Of a stretch of 5,566 nucleotides of DNA, positions 1-5,566 are shown piece by piece. This DNA comes from an uncultured Treponema sp. (lineage in GTDB: Bacteria; Spirochaetota; Spirochaetia; Treponematales; Treponemataceae): positions 1 through 5,566 of the forward strand of contig CAJOQA010000109.1 of NCBI GenBank assembly GCA_905236465.1, written 5' to 3'. Position 1 is the first letter of the stretch; every line of letters starts with the position of its first letter. The translations under genes were made by a program, and so were the position numbers. The notes below the pieces were generated by a model. It saw nothing but the letters and a program-made list of their open reading frames with translations. It searched no databases and had not been told where the DNA came from.

Positions 1-334
1 TTGCTTTTTTTACCAGCATAAAATAATTATTTTCCTCAATCTCATCGCTCAAGCAGTTAAGGGCCGCACTGATAAAGGGATCTTCAAAAGTATGACCTTC
101 ATACTTTTGATGATTATTTACCACAACCCCGATTATCCTGGAATTATTCCTCGCAAGCAGAGTTGCGGCCATGTTAGGAATATAGCCGCGCTCCTCAAGT
201 TTTTTTTCCACAAGCTTTACAGTTTCATCCGAAATCTTTTTAGTCTTTCCGTGCAAAACATTAGACACTGTCGCCGTACTGACCTTCAGTTCCTCCGCAA
301 TGTCAATTATCCTAACCTTATTAATATCCCACAT
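1..334 (-). CDS. LacI-family transcriptional repressor, N-terminal part (cut by window edge)
   Basis: A DNA-binding regulator, read from the ATG at 334 down to the window start: 111 visible residues of a family usually 330-350 long. Residues 8-27 form the LacI helix-turn-helix (RIIDIAEELKVSTATVSNVL), followed by the HGKTKKISDETV segment and the hinge-helix region (GYIPN at 50-54, then AATLLARNNS). IIGVVV at 67-72 opens the periplasmic-binding-protein-like effector domain, most of which lies outside the window. The start is firm: an in-frame TAA lies five codons upstream with no other start codon between, and an AGGGGAG ribosome site sits 5 nt before the ATG. It follows the broken MATE gene by 10 bp on the same strand, so it was probably the second gene of that operon. 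The effector ligand and target genes cannot be told from this part. Confidence 0.93.
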   Translation of the reverse strand, partial: MWDINKVRIIDIAEELKVSTATVSNVLHGKTKKISDETVKLVEKKLEERGYIPNMAATLLARNNSRIIGVVVNNHQKYEGHTFEDPFISAALNCLSDEIEENNYFMLVKKA

Positions 335-339
335 AAAAG

Positions 340-346
340 CTCCCCT
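340..346 (-). promoter_or_regulatory. Ribosome binding site of the LacI-family gene, overlapping the MATE stop codon
   Basis: On the minus strand AGGGGAG ends 5 nt before the ATG at 334. It overlaps the ancestral TAG stop (347-345) of the upstream MATE frame, an arrangement typical of translational coupling between two genes of one operon. Confidence 0.75.
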
Positions 347-1338
347 AACTTAAAGTGTTCATCCACTTTTTCTTTTTGAATATAAATATCGTAACAAGAA
401 GTCTAAAAAGCTCTTCCTGCGACAAAATAAAATAAACCCACACCAAAGAAAGCTTAAATACAAAGGCCGAAAGAAGCCCCAGGGGAAGTCCTATAAGCCA
501 GGTCCCCATCAAAAGGCCCCTGCACAGGTCCCGTCAAAGACATTGCAGCAAGTTCATCTGTTCCTAAATGACCGTAAATGCCGGTGTTTATATTTTGCCC
601 CAAAGTCCATAAAAACTCATTAAAAACTATTGGAAGCAGCATTGCCAAATACTGCCACAAGTCCCCTCTTGTTAAAATAATTTTAAAAGAAAAAGAAGAA
701 AGGTGGGCAAAAAATAAAATCATAAAAAGTAAGTTTACAAACTGAGAGGCAAGGCTTGCTATTGCAGCCCCTTGTATCCCCAAAGAAGGAAAAGCAAAGT
801 GACCAAAAATCAAAAGGTAATTTAGGGCAGTATTTACAAGGGCTGAAGCAAAACTAACATAAAGGGGGTATTCTGAATGGTTCTTGCACCTGATTACAAC
901 TGCTAAAATAGTTGCTGATCCCGAAAGAGGAAAAGTAAAAGCAACTGTTTTCATATATTTACCAGCTTGATCGCAAACCAAAAGATCTTCGCTAAACATT
1001 AGGGCTAGTTTTTTGGAAGCACAAAAACTTAAGAATAAAGAAAAAAGAGCAATCAGGAGAACAACAAAGAGGTTTAAGGAAACACTTGATTTTACCTTTT
1101 CGTCATCTTTTTTCCCCATATACTGAGAAACCATAATACCTGTTACAGTCGCAACCGCTCCACTTACAAAGGCAAAAACAAAACCTGGTTTGCTACCTAT
1201 TTCAACCGCTGCAACACTGACCTTTCCCAACTGCCCAACCATTATCTGGTCAATCATAGAAAAAGATGACTGCAGCATAGATTGCAAGGCAAGGGGAAGA
1301 GCAATCTGTATAGTCTGTTTTAAAAATGTATCTTGCAT
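345..1338 (-). pseudogene. MATE-family multidrug/Na+ efflux transporter, broken by internal deletion and frameshift
   Basis: MATE proteins are inner-membrane antiporters that export drugs or metabolites against Na+ or H+. From the ATG at 1338, 274 residues align by eye with the N-terminal half of the family: a hydrophobic first helix, the MVGQLGKVSVAAV segment, the GIMVSQYMGKK loop, and helices through TM7 to SLTGPVQG at the start of TM8. The frame then reads 20 unrelated residues and stops at 454. In the next frame, from about 515 to the stop at 345, 56 residues read as a typical MATE C-terminus (GTWLIGLPLGLLSAFVF, then VYFILSQEELFRLL). The two parts total about 330 residues against 440-460 for the family, so roughly 120 residues (most of TM8 through TM10) are missing as well as the frame being lost. 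The junction is near 507-520. The product should be non-functional. The start has only a weak GGGAA site. A sequencing error could explain the frameshift but not the missing segment. Confidence 0.88.
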
Positions 1339-1346
1339 CAGTTCCC

Positions 1347-1375
1347 ATTATTCAGCAAAAATTTTCATCTGGCAA
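1347..1375 (-). promoter_or_regulatory. Candidate sigma-70-type promoter of the MATE-lacI operon
   Basis: On the minus strand TTGCCA (1375-1370) is followed after 17 nt by AATAAT (1352-1347). Each box matches consensus at five of six positions, and the spacing is optimal. Initiation would be expected near 1340, only a couple of bases before the ATG at 1338, which would bypass the weak GGGAA site. The -10 box lacks the preferred first T, so this is a tentative call. No better-placed pair was seen in this gap. Confidence 0.4.
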
Positions 1376-1390
1376 TACGTTAATCACGTA
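1376..1390. repeat. Small inverted repeat between divergent promoters, possible operator
   Basis: TACGT-TAATC-ACGTA is a perfect 5-bp-arm inverted repeat. An overlapping second one, GTTA-6 nt-TAAC, lies at 1379-1392. It abuts the candidate -35 box of the MATE promoter and sits 23 bp upstream of the valS -35 box, a position suited to a regulator binding site. The arms are short and could occur by chance. The odd spacer does not resemble the even-spaced CG-centred operators common for LacI-family proteins. Confidence 0.3.
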
Positions 1391-1413
1391 ACCTTTTCTT
1401 CTAAAATTCGGGA

Positions 1414-1442
1414 TTGAAAAGACTATAAAAATTCAGTATAAT
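1414..1442 (+). promoter_or_regulatory. Sigma-70-type promoter of valS
   Basis: TTGAAA (1414-1419), a 17-nt spacer and a perfect TATAAT (1437-1442) give a near-consensus housekeeping promoter. Transcription should start about 7 nt after the -10 box, near 1449-1451. The ATG at 1441 overlaps the -10 box and cannot be in this transcript, which leaves the ATG at 1453 as the start. No T-box leader or other long regulatory leader fits in this gap. Confidence 0.78.
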
Positions 1443-1452
1443 GATTTCTTAT

Positions 1453-4212
1453 ATGAAAGCTATAGAATTGGAAAAAGCATATAATCCAAAAGATTTTGAA
1501 GATCGCATTTATAAAGAATGGGTGGACAAGGGCTGCTTCAAGCCTGCTAGCGACGAAGATTCCCCTCTCCACAAGACTTATCTTGAAAAGAAAGCAAAAA
1601 ATGCATCCGTTGCAAAATATACAGTAGTAATTCCTCCGCCAAACGTAACAGGTGTTTTACACGTAGGACATGGTCTTAACAATGTTTTACAAGACATTGT
1701 TGTTCGCTATCACCGCATGAAAGGAGACGATACCCTTTGGCTGACAGGCACTGACCACGCAGGAATTGCAACACAAAATGTTGTTGAAAGAGCCTTAAAA
1801 AAAGAAGGCTTGAGCCGCAATGACTTGGGCCGTGAAAAATTCCTAGAGCGCACTTGGGCTTTAAAAGAAGACCACCACGCAACTATCGTTCAACAGCAAA
1901 AGAAGCTAGGAAACTCAACTGATTGGGACCGAGAGCGCTTTACCATGGACGAAGGTCTTTCAAAAGCAGTCCGTGACGTGTTTGTTACCCTTTACGAAAG
2001 GGGTCTTATCTATAAGGGCCACTACCTTGTAAACTGGTGTCCCCGTTGTGGCACAGCCCTTGCAGATGACGAAGTTGACCACACAGATACAAAGGGTGCC
2101 ATGTACCATATCTGGTACGAGTTTGCAGATGGTCCTGCTCCAGACGGAAGTACAAAAATTGAAATTGCCACTACCCGCCCAGAAACACTTTTAGGCGATA
2201 CAGCCGTAGCAGTAAACCCTTCAGATGAACGCTACAAGGCAATAGTCGGCAAAAAACTAAAACTTCCCCTAACCAACCGCACCATTCCACTAATTGCTGA
2301 TGCCTATGTTGACAAAGAATTTGGAACTGGTATGGTAAAAATTACCCCTGCCCATGACCCCAACGACTGGCAGGTAGGAAAAAGAAACAATCTTGAAATC
2401 ATCAATATTCTAAATTCTGACGGCACATTAAACGAAAACTGCCCCGAAAAATACCGAGGGCTCAAGTGCGAAGCCGCCCGCAAGCTGATTGTTGAAGACC
2501 TAAAAGAATTAGGGCTTTTCAAAGAAGAAGAAAAAATCACCCACTCTGTAGGTCACTGCTATAGGTGTTCAACCGTTGTGGAGCCTTACCTAAGTGACCA
2601 GTGGTTTGTAAAGATGCAGCCCTTAGCCCAAAAGGCCCTTGACTGCTGGAAGAAGGGGGACATCGTATTCTACCCCCGCAAGTGGGAAAACACATTTACC
2701 CACTGGATGGAAAACATCCGCGACTGGTGCATAAGCCGCCAGCTTTGGTGGGGGCACCGCATCCCTGTTTGGTACTGCCAGAAGTGTGGAGAAACAATAG
2801 TAAGCCGCGAAGATCCTTGCCAGTGCCCCAAGTGTAATGCAGATAAGAGTCAATTAAACCAGGATCCAGACGTTCTTGACACTTGGTTTTCAAGCTGGCT
2901 CTGGCCTTTCAGCACACTGGGCTGGCCTGAAAACACGGAAGACTTGCAAAAGTTCTACCCCACCACGGCTTTGGTAACCGCTTACGACATCATATTCTTC
3001 TGGGTAAGCCGAATGGTTATGGCAGGCCTGGAGTTCACTGGCAAGGCCCCCTTCCATGACATCTACATTCACGGTTTGGTGCGCGACAAGCAGGGACGCA
3101 AAATGTCAAAGTCCTTGGGCAACGGCATTGACCCCCTTGAAATCATAGACATATACGGAGCAGATGCCCTTAAATTCACCTTAAGTTATATGTGCGCCCA
3201 GGGGCAAGACGTTCTTGTCGACAAAGATTCCTTTAAGCTAGGAAGTCGCTTCTGCAACAAGGTCTGGAACGCCAGCCGGTATATTTTAGGAAATCTTGAA
3301 GGAAGAAATTTAATTCCTATTACAGATTCGGACCTTACAGAACTTGACAAGTGGATTTACACCTGCTTAAACAAGGCAGTTGCAAACGTCCGCTCTGCAT
3401 TTGAAGGCTACAGGTACAACGAAGGGGCTCAAACCCTCTACGAATACTTCTGGTATGACTTCTGCGACTGGTACGTAGAGGCAACAAAACTTTCCTTCCG
3501 CAACGGAGACGACCATGAAAAAGACAGGGCAGTTTCTGTATTGCTGAATGTAATGGAAGAAAGCTTACGCCTACTCCATCCCTACCTCCCCTTTGTAACT
3601 GAAGAGATTTACAGCAAGCTTCCGCTAGAAGAAATTATCTCTAACCGTGAGAAGGCAGACCCTACCTCTATTTTGCCAACAGAAAACTACAGGGGACTTT
3701 TAGTAGACGCTCCATATCCAGAAGTAAAAGAGGCAAGGACAAACGATCAGGTAACAGGCCGCTTTGAAAGCTTAAAAGACCTTATCCGCAACATTCGGGC
3801 CCTCCGTGTTGAATGTGGTCTTGATCCAGCATCAAAAATCCACATAGCAATAAAAATAACAGCAGGCTCAGCCGCCGAAGTCATAAAAGAAAAAACTGAT
3901 ATGATTGAGCTGCTTGCAGGGGTGAGCAAAACAGACTTTGTTACCGATAAACCAGAAAAGGCTATTGGTACTGTCGGCAATGGTTTTGAAGCCTTTATCA
4001 TTGTTGACGACAGCATAAACAAGGAACAGCTGATAGCTCACTTTAACAAGGCTATAGAAAGCGAGAAGTCTTTTGCAGAGCGTAGCAAAAACAAGCTGAA
4101 TGGCAAATTGGCGCAGAACGCACCAGCCGAGCTTGTTCAGGCAGAAAAAGACAGACTTGCAGAAACTGAACGCCGTATAGAAAAACTACAAGACTATTTA
4201 AATAGTCTTTAA
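1453..4212 (+). CDS. valS: Valyl-tRNA synthetase (class I)
   Basis: A cytoplasmic enzyme that joins valine to tRNA-Val using ATP. The 919 residues match the usual bacterial length. Visible in order: the HIGH-type motif HVGH at 70-73 after PPPNVTGVL; the CP1 editing domain with ATTRPETLLGDTAV (239-252) and KITPAHDPNDW (about 296-306), which clears mischarged threonine; the ISRQLWWGHRIPVWYC core segment; KMSKS at 550-554; an anticodon-binding domain from about 640 to 790; and a charged C-terminal coiled-coil arm from about 850. Cysteine pairs at 196/199 with 369/372, and 442/445 with 458/461, are placed like the zinc sites of related ValRS. A start 12 bp upstream, at 1441, is in frame but lies inside the -10 box. 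The chosen start gives the familiar MKAIELEKAYNP terminus and has no Shine-Dalgarno site. No strong terminator follows, so transcription probably continues into the HD gene 25 bp downstream. Confidence 0.98.
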   Translation: MKAIELEKAYNPKDFEDRIYKEWVDKGCFKPASDEDSPLHKTYLEKKAKNASVAKYTVVIPPPNVTGVLHVGHGLNNVLQDIVVRYHRMKGDDTLWLTGTDHAGIATQNVVERALKKEGLSRNDLGREKFLERTWALKEDHHATIVQQQKKLGNSTDWDRERFTMDEGLSKAVRDVFVTLYERGLIYKGHYLVNWCPRCGTALADDEVDHTDTKGAMYHIWYEFADGPAPDGSTKIEIATTRPETLLGDTAVAVNPSDERYKAIVGKKLKLPLTNRTIPLIADAYVDKEFGTGMVKITPAHDPNDWQVGKRNNLEIINILNSDGTLNENCPEKYRGLKCEAARKLIVEDLKELGLFKEEEKITHSVGHCYRCSTVVEPYLSDQWFVKMQPLAQKALDCWKKGDIVFYPRKWENTFTHWMENIRDWCISRQLWWGHRIPVWYCQKCGETIVSREDPCQCPKCNADKSQLNQDPDVLDTWFSSWLWPFSTLGWPENTEDLQKFYPTTALVTAYDIIFFWVSRMVMAGLEFTGKAPFHDIYIHGLVRDKQGRKMSKSLGNGIDPLEIIDIYGADALKFTLSYMCAQGQDVLVDKDSFKLGSRFCNKVWNASRYILGNLEGRNLIPITDSDLTELDKWIYTCLNKAVANVRSAFEGYRYNEGAQTLYEYFWYDFCDWYVEATKLSFRNGDDHEKDRAVSVLLNVMEESLRLLHPYLPFVTEEIYSKLPLEEIISNREKADPTSILPTENYRGLLVDAPYPEVKEARTNDQVTGRFESLKDLIRNIRALRVECGLDPASKIHIAIKITAGSAAEVIKEKTDMIELLAGVSKTDFVTDKPEKAIGTVGNGFEAFIIVDDSINKEQLIAHFNKAIESEKSFAERSKNKLNGKLAQNAPAELVQAEKDRLAETERRIEKLQDYLNSL
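4190..4209. repeat. Perfect 20-bp palindrome over the 3' end of valS
   Basis: AAGACTATTTAAATAGTCTT is its own reverse complement and covers the last codons before the valS TAA. As RNA it can form a 7-bp stem with a TTTAAA loop, but it is AT-rich and is followed by only one more T and then a run of A. It is not a convincing intrinsic terminator on either strand. It could be a weak attenuator, an RNA-processing or stability element, or a protein site. Confidence 0.6.
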
Positions 4213-4225
4213 AAATCCACCCCTT

Positions 4226-4232
4226 AAGGAGA
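4226..4232 (+). promoter_or_regulatory. Ribosome binding site of the HD-domain gene
   Basis: AAGGAGA, a near-perfect Shine-Dalgarno sequence, has its AGGAG core 6 nt before the ATG at 4238. It fixes that start against later in-frame ATGs. It contrasts with valS, which has none. Confidence 0.85.
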
Positions 4233-4237
4233 CAGAA

Positions 4238-4852
4238 ATGGGTAAAAAATTTGAAATGGCCACGGTTAAGCCGGCTCAGATGGACAAAGAACACATGCTG
4301 GCCCTCAAGGGGATTTACATGGCCCCTTACATGCAGCTAGCAACTGCCCTGATTGGCAAGGCCCGCTTTGCAGGGGGCAATATGTTCCGCCACCAAATTG
4401 ACACAATGGGCATCCTCATTGACTACGGTTACATAGACGGAATCCTGTTGAAGGCCGCCTGTGTCCACGATGTCGTAGAAGACTTACCGGACTTCAACCA
4501 AGATTTAATACGAAATGCTGACGAAGATGGGGAAGAAGTCCTCAAGTTGGTCCTTGAAGTGACAAAGAGAAAGGGACAGCTTAAGCAAGAGTACCTGCGC
4601 CACATTATTGCGGAAGGAAGCCAAAAGGCAAAAATCCTGAAGTGTGCAGACAGAATCAGCAACATGATTAGTTTGGGTTTTGTCACCTCAGGGGAATTTA
4701 TAGAGAGATACTGCGATGAGACAGAATGTTTTATATTCCCCATTGCCCTGGAAGTTGACTACAATATGTACCAGGAACTTATAAACTTAGTCTGCTCAAG
4801 GCGCACCTACCTAGAGGCGTCAGGCTATTTCGACAAGAAGGAAAGTGACTAG
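4238..4852 (+). CDS. Stand-alone HD-domain phosphohydrolase, probable (p)ppGpp hydrolase
   Basis: A 204-residue cytoplasmic protein resembling the hydrolase domain of RelA/SpoT enzymes and of the Mesh1-type small alarmone hydrolases, which remove the 3'-pyrophosphate of (p)ppGpp. It carries R51-H52, HDVVED at 77-82 (metal-binding H77 and D78, catalytic E81-D82), the EVTK segment at 107-110 and ADRISNM at 137-143, including the last metal-ligand aspartate D138. No synthetase, TGS or ACT domain is present, so the protein is a single domain. It follows valS by 25 bp with its own strong ribosome site and no obvious promoter, which suggests co-transcription with valS. It converges on a RelA/SpoT-family gene 21 bp away, which fits a role in alarmone turnover. 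The motif set is complete, but another nucleotide pyrophosphate could be the substrate. Confidence 0.85.
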   Translation: MGKKFEMATVKPAQMDKEHMLALKGIYMAPYMQLATALIGKARFAGGNMFRHQIDTMGILIDYGYIDGILLKAACVHDVVEDLPDFNQDLIRNADEDGEEVLKLVLEVTKRKGQLKQEYLRHIIAEGSQKAKILKCADRISNMISLGFVTSGEFIERYCDETECFIFPIALEVDYNMYQELINLVCSRRTYLEASGYFDKKESD

Positions 4853-4877
4853 GGGGCACCCCCAAAAGGGCACCTAG
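4849..4877. repeat. Gap between convergent genes: imperfect inverted repeat and doubled GGGCACC
   Basis: The TAG stops of the two converging genes lie in mirror-image positions within CTAGG (4849-4853) and CCTAG (4873-4877). Between them are two direct copies of GGGCACC (4854-4860 and 4868-4874) and a GGGG-4 nt-CCCC mini-hairpin. No T-run follows on either strand, so it is not a standard intrinsic terminator, though it could weakly stop transcription from both sides. Confidence 0.35.
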
Positions 4878-5566
4878 CGCAGGGTTGGGAATTTATTCTT
4901 TTCCGCAACCCTTGCCTTTGCCTTAGACTTTAGCTCGGCTACTTTTTTAAGTTCTTTTTCACTTTTCCCTTTCCCAGTGTCCCATTCAACCTTGACTGCC
5001 CGTTTTTCAATATCAGGAATACGCAGATAGGTAAGACAATCAGCACAATGAATTGTAATGCCACGGTTCTTGGAGACATAGCCTACAATAGGGTCCCCTG
5101 GTTTGGGCGAGCAACACTTTGCAATCGTGACAAAGAAATTTGTAGTGTTGTCTATACGGATTTTTCCTGTATAGTCAACCTCTTCCTTTTTTTCAGCTGA
5201 CTTTTTCTTCCGCCTTTCTTCTGCAACCTGTTTGGAATGTAGGGTGTTAGCGGCAATTTCCGCCTCCCTCTTTTCCAGAGCTTCCCTGTCTATAAAAGTA
5301 CTGTCGTTTTCAGTAAGCCAAGAATGAATCTTTTGCCTAGCCTTATAGGTCTTTACAGCCTTCAGCTGCCCCTGAGTCGGATGAGCTTGTGGATTTGTCA
5401 GTATCTCAATAATCTGGGTGTTCTGCAAGGGGGCCGTTAGGGGAATGATCTTTCCGTCAGCCTTAGCTCCAACAATTTTTTCCCCTATGTCAGAATGGAT
5501 GGCATACGCAAAGTCAATAGCACAAGAACCTGCCGGTAACTCCTTAACGTCTCCACGGGGGGTAAA
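4874..5566 (-). CDS. rel: RelA/SpoT-family (p)ppGpp synthetase/hydrolase, C-terminal regulatory part (start outside window)
   Basis: RelA/SpoT-family (RSH) enzymes make and/or degrade (p)ppGpp and sense uncharged tRNA on the ribosome through their C-terminal half, which is the part seen here (230 residues, open at the window edge). Visible residues 1-60 are the TGS domain (FTPRGDVKELPAG, DFAYAIHSDIG, VGAKADGKIIPL). The helical-domain entry NPQAHPTQGQLKAVKTYKAR follows. A charged linker leads to the cysteine-rich RIS/zinc-finger domain: CC at 151-152, PGDPIVGY, RGITIH, then H173-x3-C177, matching the CC...HxxxC metal-site pattern of RelA. The helical part between KIHSWL and CC is about 70 residues, shorter than in typical family members. 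After the RIS domain there is only a lysine-rich tail of about 45 residues, with no C-terminal ACT domain. The catalytic half, and so whether it synthesises, hydrolyses or both, is not visible. Confidence 0.95.
   Translation of the reverse strand, partial: FTPRGDVKELPAGSCAIDFAYAIHSDIGEKIVGAKADGKIIPLTAPLQNTQIIEILTNPQAHPTQGQLKAVKTYKARQKIHSWLTENDSTFIDREALEKREAEIAANTLHSKQVAEERRKKKSAEKKEEVDYTGKIRIDNTTNFFVTIAKCCSPKPGDPIVGYVSKNRGITIHCADCLTYLRIPDIEKRAVKVEWDTGKGKSEKELKKVAELKSKAKARVAEKNKFPTLR

Noticed and set aside
92..379. A 95-codon plus-strand reading frame
   Set aside because: It is antisense to the LacI-family start region and the MATE C-terminus, resembles no family I know, and lies opposite a clear helix-turn-helix gene.
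1190..1417. A 75-codon plus-strand frame running into the valS promoter region
   Set aside because: It is antisense to the conserved MATE N-terminus and ends over the valS -35 box, with no ribosome site or recognisable product.
1441..1443. The upstream in-frame ATG as the valS start
   Set aside because: It overlaps the perfect TATAAT -10 box, so it would not be in the mRNA. The next ATG, at 1453, gives the conserved N-terminus.
1339..1452. A T-box or other riboswitch upstream of valS
   Set aside because: The gap is about 114 bp and the promoter lies directly before the start, leaving no room for a structured leader.
2304..3072. Several minus-strand frames of 60-78 codons inside valS
   Set aside because: These are shadows of a strongly conserved synthetase coding region, with no ribosome sites and no protein-like motifs.
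4213..4237. An intrinsic terminator between valS and the HD gene
   Set aside because: The only stem (4190-4209) is AT-rich, and a run of A rather than T follows it.
4052..4294. An 80-codon minus-strand frame across the valS-HD boundary
   Set aside because: It overlaps the coiled-coil codons of valS and the HD ribosome site, and its composition is that of an antisense shadow.
5428..5428. The TTG at 5428 as the start of a small separate protein
   Set aside because: The same frame stays open upstream to the window edge and encodes a textbook TGS domain, so the TTG is an internal leucine codon.

Overview
The window looks like a piece of a Treponema or closely related spirochaete chromosome. The main reason is the valyl-tRNA synthetase: its N-terminus (MKAIELEKAYNPKDFEDRIY) and its HVGHGLNN form of the HIGH motif resemble treponemal ValRS as I remember it. 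The genus is therefore an inference, made without a database search. The content is mostly housekeeping plus stringent-response genes. There is no sign of a CRISPR array, IS element, tRNA or rRNA.

Layout, left to right. (1) 1-334, minus strand: the N-terminal 111 residues of a LacI-family repressor, cut by the window edge. (2) 345-1338, minus: a MATE-family efflux transporter gene, upstream of and in line with the repressor. It is broken by an internal deletion of roughly 120 codons that also shifts the frame. (3) 1339-1452: a divergent intergenic region with a near-consensus promoter for valS, a candidate promoter for the MATE gene and a small inverted repeat between them. (4) 1453-4212, plus: complete valS, whose promoter geometry implies a leaderless or nearly leaderless mRNA. 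A perfect 20-bp palindrome covers its last codons. (5) 4238-4852, plus: a stand-alone HD-domain protein with the full set of (p)ppGpp-hydrolase motifs, 25 bp after valS and probably co-transcribed with it. (6) 4874-5566, minus: the C-terminal 230 residues of a RelA/SpoT-family protein (TGS, short helical linker, cysteine-rich RIS/zinc-finger domain). It converges on the HD gene with a 21-bp gap and lacks the usual C-terminal ACT domain.

The right half forms a small theme. A tRNA-charging enzyme, a putative stand-alone alarmone hydrolase and a long alarmone enzyme of RelA/SpoT type lie side by side. This suggests that charging capacity and (p)ppGpp removal are expressed together, opposite the alarmone synthetase/hydrolase. 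The left half is a decaying transporter-regulator pair in which only the repressor still looks intact within the visible part.
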